From Bacillota bacterium (lineage in GTDB: Bacteria > Bacillota > Limnochordia > DTU087), in the NCBI GenBank assembly GCA_012798695.1, contig JAAZMR010000070.1, positions 62,001 through 126,000 on the forward strand: a stretch of 64,000 nt of DNA, given 5' to 3'. The notes under the pieces were generated by a model. That model did no database searches. It had not been told where the DNA came from and was given only the letters and a program-made list of their open reading frames with translations. The position numbers and the translations under genes are program-made. Positions 27,023 to 35,340 of this stretch are shown here, piece after piece; position 1 is the first letter of the stretch; every line of letters starts with the position of its first letter.

Positions 27023-27562
27023 ATGCGACAAGATATAGCTAGCGTCTTACTAACTGAGGCAGAGATTAAGAAAAGGGTAGCGGAACTAGGTGTCCAGATC
27101 TCCCAAGACTATGCAGGGAAAGATCTAGTGGCCATCTGTATTCTCAAAGGAGCCTTACACTTCATGGCCGATCTGACCAGGGAGATTGACATCCCCCTCG
27201 CTATAGATTTCATGGCCATTTCCAGCTATGGAGCTGGGACGAAGACATCGGGAGAAGTACGTATCCTACAGGACTTAGATGCTGCCATCGCGGACAGACA
27301 CGTCTTGATCGTTGAGGATATTGTCGACAGTGGTCTTACCCTAAAATATCTGGTAGATAACTTAGGCTCTCGGCGGCCAGCAAGCCTCAGGATTGTCACC
27401 TTGCTCGACAAGCCTGCCCGCCGAGCGGTGACCATCAGCCCCGATTACAACGGGTTTGAGATCCCCGATGAGTTTGTGGTTGGATATGGGTTGGACTTTG
27501 ATGAAAAATACAGGAACCTGCCCTTCATCGGAGTATTGAAGCCCGAGATCTACGAAAAATGA
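27023..27562 (+). CDS. hpt: Hypoxanthine phosphoribosyltransferase
   Basis: This 179-residue salvage enzyme makes IMP or GMP from hypoxanthine or guanine and PRPP. The PRPP-binding loop is VLIVEDIVDSGLTL, the flexible loop region has SSYGAGTKTSGEV, and the C-terminal motif is VGYGLDFDEKYRNLPFIG. ATG 27023 has a GAGGAGG site 8 bp upstream; GTG 27020 is also possible. It lies 33 bp before guaA, forming a purine pair. Confidence 0.96.
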   Translation: MRQDIASVLLTEAEIKKRVAELGVQISQDYAGKDLVAICILKGALHFMADLTREIDIPLAIDFMAISSYGAGTKTSGEVRILQDLDAAIADRHVLIVEDIVDSGLTLKYLVDNLGSRRPASLRIVTLLDKPARRAVTISPDYNGFEIPDEFVVGYGLDFDEKYRNLPFIGVLKPEIYEK

Positions 27563-27595
27563 GATCTCAGGTATGAGAAATGGAGTGATGGACAG

Positions 27596-28972
27596 GTGGA
27601 GCGCGATAGCCTAACTAGAGAGAAACTTATTGTACTTGATCTGGGAGGTCATGGGAGTCACATTGCCGCCAGACAGATACGGAGGCTAAAGGTGTATTGT
27701 GAGATCTTCCCATTTACGACTCCATTACATAGGCTGCAGGCGGCCAGGCCCCGGGGTGTAATCATGACCGGTAGGGTAAATCAGGCCCAGAGGGGAGCAA
27801 TCGCTCGCTGCGCAGCTGGTCTATTGGCCTGCGGTATCCCCATACTGGCCTTGGGCTCTGGCCTACACTGGCTTGTTGAGGAGTTAGGTGGCAAAATACA
27901 GGCGATGGGGGCAGATGACCCCCCCACTATCTATGGTACAGAATTCGACGTAGAAGCAGTCATGGAGCCCGGAAGCCAAGCCATATTGGAGAATTTCGCT
28001 CACGGCATTTGTGGGTGTCAGCCAACTTGGACTATGGAATCTTTTGTGGAAATGAGTATCAAGGACATTCGGGCTGAGGTAGGCGAGCAACCCGTGGTTT
28101 GCGGCTTGTCCGGCGGAGTGGACTCGACCGTGGCTGCGGCTCTGGTATATCGGGCGATCGGCAATCAGTTGACCACGATATTCGTTGATCATGGCTTTAT
28201 GCGCAAGCACGAAGTTGAGGAAGTCACAAAGGTCTTTCGAGACCGGTTTGGTGACAACTTCATAGCTGTTGATGCCCGAGAACGCTTTTTGCAGAAAGTC
28301 AAGGGAGTCACTGACCCGGAAGAAAAACGCAAGCGGATCGGTACTGAATTTATCCGGGTATTTGAAGAGGAAGCTGCCCGGCTTGGTAAGATCGAGTACT
28401 TGGTGCAGGGCACCCTCTACCCTGATGTAGTGGAGAGCGGGGAGGGCACTGCACTAGTCAAGTCCCACCATAATGTAGGTGGTTTGCCGGAAGATATGTC
28501 CTTAGAACTATTAGAACCTCTACGATGGCTGTTCAAAGATGAAGTTCGAGAAGTAGCCACAGAGTTGGGGCTGCCCGATGAGCTGGTTTGGCGCCAGCCT
28601 TTTCCGGGGCCTGGTTTGGCTGTCAGAATTATTGGCGAAATCACGCTCGAGAAAATCAGGATTTTGCAGGAAGCAGATTACATTCTCAGGGAAGAGATCG
28701 CACGAGCAGGCCTAGAGCGAGACATTTGGCAGTATTTCGTAGTATTAAGTGACACAAAGACAGTTGGTGTCCATGAGCAGCAGCGTACCTATGGTTACAT
28801 GGTCGGTATTAGGGCGGTGAACAGCATCGATGGCATGACGGCCAGTTGGGTGCATCTATCCCATGCTTTGCTGGAAACCGTTTCCCATAGGATTATGGAT
28901 GAGGTGAAAGCGATCAATCGGGTGGTCTATGATATTAGCTCTAAACCACCATCTACCATAGAGTGGGAGTAG
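27596..28972 (+). CDS. guaA: GMP synthase with a degenerate glutaminase domain
   Basis: GuaA aminates XMP to GMP. The synthetase half is intact: the PP-loop SGGVDST is at residues 172-178, followed by IFVDHGFMRK, LVQGTLYPDVVESG, SHHNVGGLPEDM, WRQPFPGPGL and the C-terminal KPPSTIEWE. The N-terminal glutaminase half, residues 1-135, is shortened by about 50 residues. The nucleophile motif GICYGM reads ALGSGL, with Gly87 in place of Cys. The FHPE motif reads FDVE, with Asp118 in place of His. SGGP reads TGRV. The total of 458 residues compares with about 510 usually. Only ammonia should be usable unless another glutaminase assists. Confidence 0.93.
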   Translation: MERDSLTREKLIVLDLGGHGSHIAARQIRRLKVYCEIFPFTTPLHRLQAARPRGVIMTGRVNQAQRGAIARCAAGLLACGIPILALGSGLHWLVEELGGKIQAMGADDPPTIYGTEFDVEAVMEPGSQAILENFAHGICGCQPTWTMESFVEMSIKDIRAEVGEQPVVCGLSGGVDSTVAAALVYRAIGNQLTTIFVDHGFMRKHEVEEVTKVFRDRFGDNFIAVDARERFLQKVKGVTDPEEKRKRIGTEFIRVFEEEAARLGKIEYLVQGTLYPDVVESGEGTALVKSHHNVGGLPEDMSLELLEPLRWLFKDEVREVATELGLPDELVWRQPFPGPGLAVRIIGEITLEKIRILQEADYILREEIARAGLERDIWQYFVVLSDTKTVGVHEQQRTYGYMVGIRAVNSIDGMTASWVHLSHALLETVSHRIMDEVKAINRVVYDISSKPPSTIEWE

Positions 28973-28999
28973 ACACGCAGCTAGAAGGGAGGGGGAATT

Positions 29000-30277
29000 G
29001 TGGCCTATACCATGATGCAGACGCCGCGGGGGACCAAAGATTTCCTGCCCCGAAATGCAGAGCGCAAGCGGTGGATGGAAGCAGTCTTGGTGGGGTTGTT
29101 TCGGCAGTGGGGTTATCGGGAGATTATTACACCCACCATGGAATTCTATGATGCTGTCAGTGCCGGTGATGTGACCGGCCTGGCCCGCAATCTCTATCGA
29201 TTTTTTGAAAGAGAAGGAGACCTCTTGGCCTTGCGCCCAGATGTAACTACCCCAGTGGCTAGAGTGGTGGCCACTCGGTTACAGGACACGCCCAAGCCGC
29301 TTCGTCTTTGCTATCATGCTAATGTCTTTCGCTATGCAGAACCTCAGGCAGGGCGGAGAAGGGAATTTTACCAAGCCGGCGTGGAACTAGTGGGAAGCAG
29401 TAGTTATCTAGCTGATGCGGAGGTGGTGGCCCTCACCGTAGAAGCCTTGAGGGCAGTGGGGCTGAAGAATTTTCGAGTTGACATAGGACAAGTCGATTAC
29501 TATGATGGGATTTTACAGCATCCGGCTCTATCACCCGGCCAAAGACGCTCCATGCGTCTGGCTCTTCTCAAGAAAGACTATGTTGCTTTAAATGAGCTGC
29601 TTAGTGATTGCAATCTGCCTCGTGAGGACCGAGAGCTCTTGCGGCAGCTGCCGGAGCTGCGGGGAGGTGGAGAGATTCTAGAGGAAGCTATGGAGAGGGC
29701 CACAAACCTGATCTCAAAACAGGCCATTGAGCATCTCATGGCTGTCTATGAGGTGCTGGAGGCCTACGATTTGGCCAACTGGGTCCGAGTTGATCTGGGG
29801 ATGATTAAGGATATCGAGTACTATACCGGCATGGTCCTAGAAGCTTATACGGCTGATATGGGCTTTACCATCGGTACAGGTGGCCGCTATGACAATCTTA
29901 TTCATCAGTTTGGCTATGACTGCCCTGCTACTGGTTTTGCACTGGGAATAGAGCGGATCATGTTAGCTCTTTCCCGGCAGCAAGGGTGGCCTACTATGCC
30001 CAATCGCCGGATATTGTGCATGAAAACAGCCAAACAGCCCGGGCTAAGCTGGCAAGTAGCCCGTAAATTGCGGGAATACGGCTATACAGTGGAACTGGAT
30101 GTAGGTAAGCGCAGTCAGGCAGAGACTGAAGAATACGCCGAGGCCTCCGGCTTCCGATGGCTCGTCTGTCCTCTTTCCCTGGAACAGATTCGGATATGGA
30201 GCCCTAAGGCAGGCTGGCGGGAGTTAGAGCTGGCCCAGTTTGTGGCAGCGATAGAGGAGGAGAGTATCAGTGAATAA
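29000..30277 (+). CDS. hisZ: ATP phosphoribosyltransferase regulatory subunit HisZ
   Basis: This 425-residue HisRS-like protein is needed by short-form HisG for catalysis and histidine feedback. It begins TPRGTKDFLPRNA. Class-II synthetase-like motifs such as LRPDVTTPVARVV, RFFEREGDLLALRPD and GTGGRYDNL are present without the full tRNA-charging set. The GTG start is behind AGGGAGGGGG. It heads the his operon, 27 bp after guaA, so the whole set from hpt may be one transcript. Confidence 0.93.
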   Translation: MAYTMMQTPRGTKDFLPRNAERKRWMEAVLVGLFRQWGYREIITPTMEFYDAVSAGDVTGLARNLYRFFEREGDLLALRPDVTTPVARVVATRLQDTPKPLRLCYHANVFRYAEPQAGRRREFYQAGVELVGSSSYLADAEVVALTVEALRAVGLKNFRVDIGQVDYYDGILQHPALSPGQRRSMRLALLKKDYVALNELLSDCNLPREDRELLRQLPELRGGGEILEEAMERATNLISKQAIEHLMAVYEVLEAYDLANWVRVDLGMIKDIEYYTGMVLEAYTADMGFTIGTGGRYDNLIHQFGYDCPATGFALGIERIMLALSRQQGWPTMPNRRILCMKTAKQPGLSWQVARKLREYGYTVELDVGKRSQAETEEYAEASGFRWLVCPLSLEQIRIWSPKAGWRELELAQFVAAIEEESISE

Positions 30278-30941
30278 GATGACTCCCTTGACGATAGCTG
30301 TCCCCAAGGGCCGGCTGCAAAGTGACGTAATTAGTCTCTTTGAACAGGCCAGTATCGATTGTAGTGAGCTGAGGGACCCCTCTCGGCGTTTGATTGTTCC
30401 TGTATCGGGTACACAGTGGAGGTTCCTGTTGGCAAAGCCAGCAGATGTACCGACCTATGTCGAATACGGGGCTGCCGATCTGGGGGTAGTAGGGAAAGAT
30501 ATCTTGCTCGAGAGCCGCAAAGATGTGGCAGAGTTGATGGATTTGGGTTTTGGCAGGTGCCGCCTGATTGTAGCGGTACCCGAGTCATCTGGCATCAAAA
30601 ATGTGCAGGAACTAGATTTCAACTCCCGGGTAGCGACCAAGTTCCCCGAGATAACCACCGAGTTCTTCAATCGGCAAGGCATTCAGGCTGAAGTAGTTAA
30701 GCTGAATGGTTCGGTGGAGCTAGGTCCAATCGTAGGATTAGCTGATGCCATAGTTGACATCACTGAAACCGGAACTACTTTAGAGGAGAATGGTCTCATT
30801 CCCATTGCCGAGATAGCTCAGGTATCGAGCCGGCTGATTGCCAATCAGGTAGGCTATAAGGTCAAATATGATACGATTCATAGCTTAGTGGAGCGGTTTA
30901 GGCGAGTGTTGGGCCAGAAACATGGGGTGGAGGGAACATGA
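30270..30941 (+). CDS. hisG: ATP phosphoribosyltransferase, short form
   Basis: This 223-residue catalytic subunit performs the first step of histidine synthesis from ATP and PRPP. Motifs are LTIAVPKGRL, YVEYGAADLGVVGKD and the PRPP site in DAIVDITETGTTL. It lacks the C-terminal regulatory domain of long HisG, consistent with the hisZ gene it overlaps by 8 bp. The GTG start has GAGGAGGAG. Confidence 0.96.
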   Translation: MNKMTPLTIAVPKGRLQSDVISLFEQASIDCSELRDPSRRLIVPVSGTQWRFLLAKPADVPTYVEYGAADLGVVGKDILLESRKDVAELMDLGFGRCRLIVAVPESSGIKNVQELDFNSRVATKFPEITTEFFNRQGIQAEVVKLNGSVELGPIVGLADAIVDITETGTTLEENGLIPIAEIAQVSSRLIANQVGYKVKYDTIHSLVERFRRVLGQKHGVEGT

Positions 30942-32317
30942 TGAAGATCTTCAGAAGCTGGGAGCTCACGGAGGATAAGGTGCGAGAACTGCTCACCCGC
31001 CCTTTTGCCGATGAAGTTGAGGTCACTGATACCTTTATGGAGCGAACTAAGTCCGTTTGGGGAGAACCTCTGAGCCCTGAGGAAGTAGTGACTCGGATCT
31101 TAGGCCAAGTCCAAGCCCGCGGGGACGAGGCAGTCATTGAATATGTGGCCCACTTGGATGGTGCCCATTTAACGACTGACACCCTTTGGGTAAGTGAGGC
31201 AGAATGGGAAGAAGCTTTAGAGCAGGTATCTGTAGATTTTATGCAGGCCCTCAAGACCGCCTGTAATAATATTGAGCAATACCATGCCCAGCAGAAACCT
31301 CAATCCTGGATAACAGTGGAAGCTGATGGGAGTATTTTGGGGCAGAGGGTGACCCCCTTGGATCGGGTGGGCATATATGTTCCCGGAGGTACCGCACCCT
31401 TGGTTTCCACTGTGCTCATGTGTGCGCTCCCTGCCCGGGTTGCCCAAGTGGAAGAAGTAATAATGGCTTCTCCAATAGGCGCAAGTGATGTGATGAATCC
31501 CTACATCTTGGCTGCGGCTCGCCTGGCGGGAGTGGATCGGGTACTCAAAGTTGGGGGGGCCCAGGCCATTGCAGCCTTGGCCTATGGCACTGAGACAATC
31601 CCGGCAGTGGATAAAATCGTGGGACCCGGTAATATCTTCGTCACACTAGCCAAGAAAATGGTCTATGGGCGGGTCGGCATTGAGAGCCTGGCAGGCCCCA
31701 GCGAGATTCTTGTTATAGCTGACGAGACGGCTAATGCCCGTCATTTGGCGGCAGACCTGCTTTCTCAGGCAGAACATGATCCGGAAGCTGCCTCGATTTT
31801 GCTCACGGATTCCGAGAGACTAGCTCGGCAAGTGAGAACAGAGATATCTATCCAGTTAGAGAGTCTGGGGCGTCAGGCAATTGCCCGCTTATCGCTGAAG
31901 AAAAATGGGTTGATCCTAGTTTGCCGGGATCTAGATGAAGCGGCCGCGTGGGCTAATGTATGTGCTCCTGAACATTTGGAGCTGTGTGTAGCACAGCCCT
32001 TTGCAATGCTTCACCTAATCAGGCATGCCGGTGCCGTTTTCTTGGGGCACATCGGTTGTGAGCCAATCGGTGATTATATCGCTGGGCCGAACCATGTCCT
32101 GCCTACCAATGGCACAGCACGGTTTTCATCACCTTTGGGGACAGAGGATTTTGTGAAACGCAGCAGTATTATTAGCTATACGGAAGCAGGACTAGCCCAG
32201 TTTGGCCCTGATGCGATCAGGCTGGCCATGGTGGAAGGGCTTGATGCCCATGCTAATGCTATTCGGGTGAGACTGCAAGCTTTGGGGGAAAAGCAGGAGG
32301 GAGCCGAATGCGAATAG
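30938..32317 (+). CDS. hisD: Histidinol dehydrogenase
   Basis: This 459-residue Zn-dependent, NAD-linked enzyme performs the last two oxidations to histidine. Signatures are RVGIYVPGGTAPLVST, VDKIVGPGNIFVTLAKK, AGPSEILVIAD, LLSQAEHDPEA and AGPNHVLPTNGTARFSSPL. It overlaps hisG by 4 bp and hisB by 10 bp, so coupling is tight. Confidence 0.97.
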   Translation: MMKIFRSWELTEDKVRELLTRPFADEVEVTDTFMERTKSVWGEPLSPEEVVTRILGQVQARGDEAVIEYVAHLDGAHLTTDTLWVSEAEWEEALEQVSVDFMQALKTACNNIEQYHAQQKPQSWITVEADGSILGQRVTPLDRVGIYVPGGTAPLVSTVLMCALPARVAQVEEVIMASPIGASDVMNPYILAAARLAGVDRVLKVGGAQAIAALAYGTETIPAVDKIVGPGNIFVTLAKKMVYGRVGIESLAGPSEILVIADETANARHLAADLLSQAEHDPEAASILLTDSERLARQVRTEISIQLESLGRQAIARLSLKKNGLILVCRDLDEAAAWANVCAPEHLELCVAQPFAMLHLIRHAGAVFLGHIGCEPIGDYIAGPNHVLPTNGTARFSSPLGTEDFVKRSSIISYTEAGLAQFGPDAIRLAMVEGLDAHANAIRVRLQALGEKQEGAECE

Positions 32318-32895
32318 GCGAAGTGGCTAGGACCACTCTCGAAACAGATATCCAAATTAGAATAGACTTAGATGGTAAGGGCCAAAGCAACATAGACACC
32401 GGCATCGGTTTTCTTGATCATATGCTGACAGCCTTTGCTAAACACGGTTTTTTCGATCTGGCAATTAGCGCTCAGGGCGATCTAGAGGTCGATGCCCATC
32501 ACACTGTGGAAGATGTGGGCATAGTCCTCGGCCAGGCCATAGGCAAAGCCCTAGGCAATAAAGCCGGCATCGCCCGCTTTGGCACAGCCTTTCTGCCCAT
32601 GGATGAAGTGTTGGTGATGGCCGCGGTGGATATTAGTGGCAGGCCCTATGCAGCGTTCTCCTGGAATTTGCCTGCTGAGCAGCTGGGTGCTTTTCCTGCA
32701 GTCTTGGCAGAGGAGTTTTTTCAGGCCCTGGCCTTCAATGCCGGTATTACCCTGCATATTCGAGAAGTAGCTGGGGGTAATACACATCATCTCTTGGAGG
32801 CAGCTTTTAAGGCCACAGCCCGGGCATTGGCCAAGGCATGTGCCATGGATCCGCGGGTGGAAGGGCTGCTCTCGACGAAAGGAAGATTGGGATGA
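32308..32895 (+). CDS. hisB: Imidazoleglycerol-phosphate dehydratase
   Basis: This 195-residue monofunctional HisB uses Mn to dehydrate imidazole-glycerol phosphate. The metal-ligand motifs are FLDHMLTAFAKHG, DAHHTVEDVGI and GNTHHLLEA. It overlaps hisA by 4 bp. In the common Firmicute order hisH would come next, and it is absent here. Confidence 0.97.
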   Translation: MRIGEVARTTLETDIQIRIDLDGKGQSNIDTGIGFLDHMLTAFAKHGFFDLAISAQGDLEVDAHHTVEDVGIVLGQAIGKALGNKAGIARFGTAFLPMDEVLVMAAVDISGRPYAAFSWNLPAEQLGAFPAVLAEEFFQALAFNAGITLHIREVAGGNTHHLLEAAFKATARALAKACAMDPRVEGLLSTKGRLG

Positions 32896-33623
32896 CACTA
32901 GAGGTGATTCCGGCCATTGACCTAAGAGCAGGATGTTGTGTGCGCTTGGTGCAGGGGCAAATTGATGAGCAAACTGTATACTCTCATGAACCGGTGAAGG
33001 TGGCCCGGAATTTTGAGAAAGCCGGAGCCGGGAGATTGCATGTAGTCGATTTGGATGGTGCTTTTACGGGTCAGCCGGCCAATCTAGATGTGATTAGATC
33101 GATAGCTGAGGCAATAGCTATGCCCATCGAAGTAGGGGGCGGTATTCGCCATCTAGAGACGATCGAGGCCGTCTTGTCCACGGGAGTTGATTATGTCATC
33201 TTAGGGACAGTGGCCTGTGAAGAACCCGATCTGGTAGCAGAGGCTTGTAGGCGGTACCCAGGCCGGATTATTGCCGGAATTGATGCCAGGGATGGCCGAG
33301 CGTCGGTGCGAGGCTGGGTCGATGAGACAGATATGGATGCCCTGGCTCTGGCCCACCGGATGGTCAGATCTGGGGTAGAAGAGATTATTTTTACCGATAT
33401 TGCGCGGGATGGCATGCTCAGCGGGCCCAATCTTGAAGCCTTGAGAGGCGTGACCAAGGCTGGGGCCAGAATCATTGCTAGTGGAGGGGTTGCGACACTA
33501 GCCGACATCGAGTCTATTGCCGAGCTATCTGATGCGGGGGTTGTTGGGGTTATCATCGGAAAAGCATTATACAGCGGCCAGTTCACCCTGGAGCAAGCCA
33601 TCAAAGCTGCGAACCACGCCTGA
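32892..33623 (+). CDS. hisA: ProFAR isomerase HisA
   Basis: This 243-residue TIM barrel performs the Amadori rearrangement of ProFAR to PRFAR. Catalytic aspartates are in IPAIDLRAG and FTDIARDGM. Phosphate-binding loops are VGGGIR and ASGGVA. ATG 32892 overlaps the hisB stop and starts the conserved domain. A longer reading would run inside hisB. Confidence 0.96.
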   Translation: MTLEVIPAIDLRAGCCVRLVQGQIDEQTVYSHEPVKVARNFEKAGAGRLHVVDLDGAFTGQPANLDVIRSIAEAIAMPIEVGGGIRHLETIEAVLSTGVDYVILGTVACEEPDLVAEACRRYPGRIIAGIDARDGRASVRGWVDETDMDALALAHRMVRSGVEEIIFTDIARDGMLSGPNLEALRGVTKAGARIIASGGVATLADIESIAELSDAGVVGVIIGKALYSGQFTLEQAIKAANHA

Positions 33624-33753
33624 TTGCCACAAAGTCATCTACCTAGTATCATGGAAGAAGGTCAGCTGAATAGCGATTGGTTGCTGTGACCCGCAAGCTT
33701 CATGTGAAGGGTTGATTGCGTTTGGTTGGGGGAGATGGATGGGGGTTAGGGTA

Positions 33754-34524
33754 ATGCCGGAGAAAAGAGTGATCCCGTGTCTGGATGTGAAGAATGGGCG
33801 GGTTGTCAAAGGGATTAATTTCGCTTCCCTGCGGGATGTGGGAGATCCGATTGAGCAAGCCGCATTCTATGATGCAGAAGGTGCGGATGAAATTGTTTTC
33901 CTGGATATTGCCGCTTCCGAAGAGGGGCGGAGAGCACTATCGGATAGCATCCGTGAAACAGTCACAGCGATTAGCATCCCCCTGGTAGTGGGTGGCGGCA
34001 TCAGCACTCTGGAGGATATGGAGGTATTGCTGGAAGCCGGCGCCAGCAAGGTGTCTGTGAGTACGGCAGCCCTGAAAAACCCCGAACTGATTGCACAAGC
34101 GGCCCGAGCCTTTGGACGAGAGCGGATTGTTGTCGCTATTGATGCCAAGCGCAGCATGGGTTCTAGAGATGATTTTCAGTGGGAAGTCTATGCTCAGGGG
34201 GGCCGCCAGGCCACAGGACTAGATGTCTGTGAATGGGCAGAAAAAGCATATACCTTGGGAGCAGGCGAGATTCTCTTGACCAGCATGGATGCAGATGGTA
34301 CCCAAGACGGCTACGATAATCGCCTGAATCACATGGTAGCCAACAAGGTACCTATCCCCATAATTGCCTCAGGAGGAGCCGGGCGGCTTGAGCATTTTAA
34401 GAATGCTTTTCTGGAAGGCAAGGTAGATGCTGTATTGGCTGCTTCCATCTTTCACTATCGCACATATTCAATTCGCCAAGTCAAGGAATACTTGCGAGAT
34501 GCAGGGATCCCGGTGCGAATCTGA
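33754..34524 (+). CDS. hisF: Imidazole glycerol phosphate synthase, cyclase subunit
   Basis: This 256-residue TIM barrel uses ammonia and PRFAR to make IGP and AICAR. Catalytic aspartates are in IPCLDVKNGRVVKG and LLTSMDADGTQDGYD. Phosphate loops VGGGIS and ASGGAG are intact. The ammonia-channel residues at the barrel mouth look conserved (Arg in EKRVIP, Glu in ASEEGRR, Lys in ASKVSV). Its usual glutaminase partner HisH is not encoded nearby. The start at 33754 fits the family; ATG 33739 is an alternative. Confidence 0.95.
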   Translation: MPEKRVIPCLDVKNGRVVKGINFASLRDVGDPIEQAAFYDAEGADEIVFLDIAASEEGRRALSDSIRETVTAISIPLVVGGGISTLEDMEVLLEAGASKVSVSTAALKNPELIAQAARAFGRERIVVAIDAKRSMGSRDDFQWEVYAQGGRQATGLDVCEWAEKAYTLGAGEILLTSMDADGTQDGYDNRLNHMVANKVPIPIIASGGAGRLEHFKNAFLEGKVDAVLAASIFHYRTYSIRQVKEYLRDAGIPVRI

Positions 34525-34602
34525 TCGGCCAGTACTTAGTGGTTTCATAGACGATATGAGAATGAGAACAGGGCATTCGATGGGTATCTTGTGAGGGGGA
34601 AA

Positions 34603-35286
34603 ATGAGGGTGGATATGGGTGAATTGAAATTCCGCGAAAGTGGATTGATTCCGGCTATTATCCAAGATGCTGAAAACGGTGAAGTGCTGATGTTAGGTTA
34701 CATGAACCGGGAAGCTCTGGAGAAAACACTGCAGACAGGCATGACTTGGTTTTGGAGCCGCAGCCGTCAGCAACTTTGGCAAAAGGGAGAGAGCTCGGGC
34801 CATTATCAAGAGGTGCAGAGTGTCACGGCTGATTGCGATTTTGATGCCTTGCTAATTGAGGTGAAACAGCATGGGCCAGGTGCTTGCCATGAAGGCTACC
34901 GCTCCTGTTTCCACAACCCGGTAGAATATGACGGGTCAGAGCAGTCGGTGGCATCTGCCAGAGAGGATGAGCCTACCTTTGATGCCGAAGAGGTTTACGG
35001 TAAACGCTCTCCCAAGATTATCAATGAGCTGTTCAAGGTGGTGCAAGGCCGTCGGCTCAATCCTGTGGATGGATCGTATACCACATATCTCTTTACCCAG
35101 GGACTAGACAAGATCCTGAAGAAGATCGGGGAAGAGGCTACGGAGGTCGTAATTGCAGCTAAGAATCCTGGTTTGGATGAACTGATTTACGAGCTGGCTG
35201 ATTTGTACTATCACACCATTGTTCTTATGGTGGAGAAGGGCACTGATCCAGGAGCTGTATTCTCTGAGTTAAGGTCTAGGCGCTAG
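34603..35286 (+). CDS. hisIE: Bifunctional PR-AMP cyclohydrolase / PR-ATP pyrophosphatase
   Basis: A HisI domain (residues about 1-110) is fused to a HisE domain (about 125-225). HisI shows [30 protein letters not shown], the Asp/Cys metal site [10 protein letters not shown] and [11 protein letters not shown]. HisE shows [20 protein letters not shown] and the metal-binding [11 protein letters not shown] 34603 is chosen behind GAGGGGGA. GTG 34591 and ATG 34615 are alternatives. It ends the his operon. Confidence 0.94.
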   Translation: MRVDMGELKFRESGLIPAIIQDAENGEVLMLGYMNREALEKTLQTGMTWFWSRSRQQLWQKGESSGHYQEVQSVTADCDFDALLIEVKQHGPGACHEGYRSCFHNPVEYDGSEQSVASAREDEPTFDAEEVYGKRSPKIINELFKVVQGRRLNPVDGSYTTYLFTQGLDKILKKIGEEATEVVIAAKNPGLDELIYELADLYYHTIVLMVEKGTDPGAVFSELRSRR

Positions 35287-35340
35287 CCGGGACATGGAGC
35301 AGCCAAGCCATGACGAGGTTTGACCGGAGGGAGCTTTGTT

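Noticed and set aside
32838-32895. Hidden or fragmentary hisH at the hisB-hisA junction
   Set aside because: The two genes overlap by 4 bp with both domains complete, leaving no room for even a remnant.
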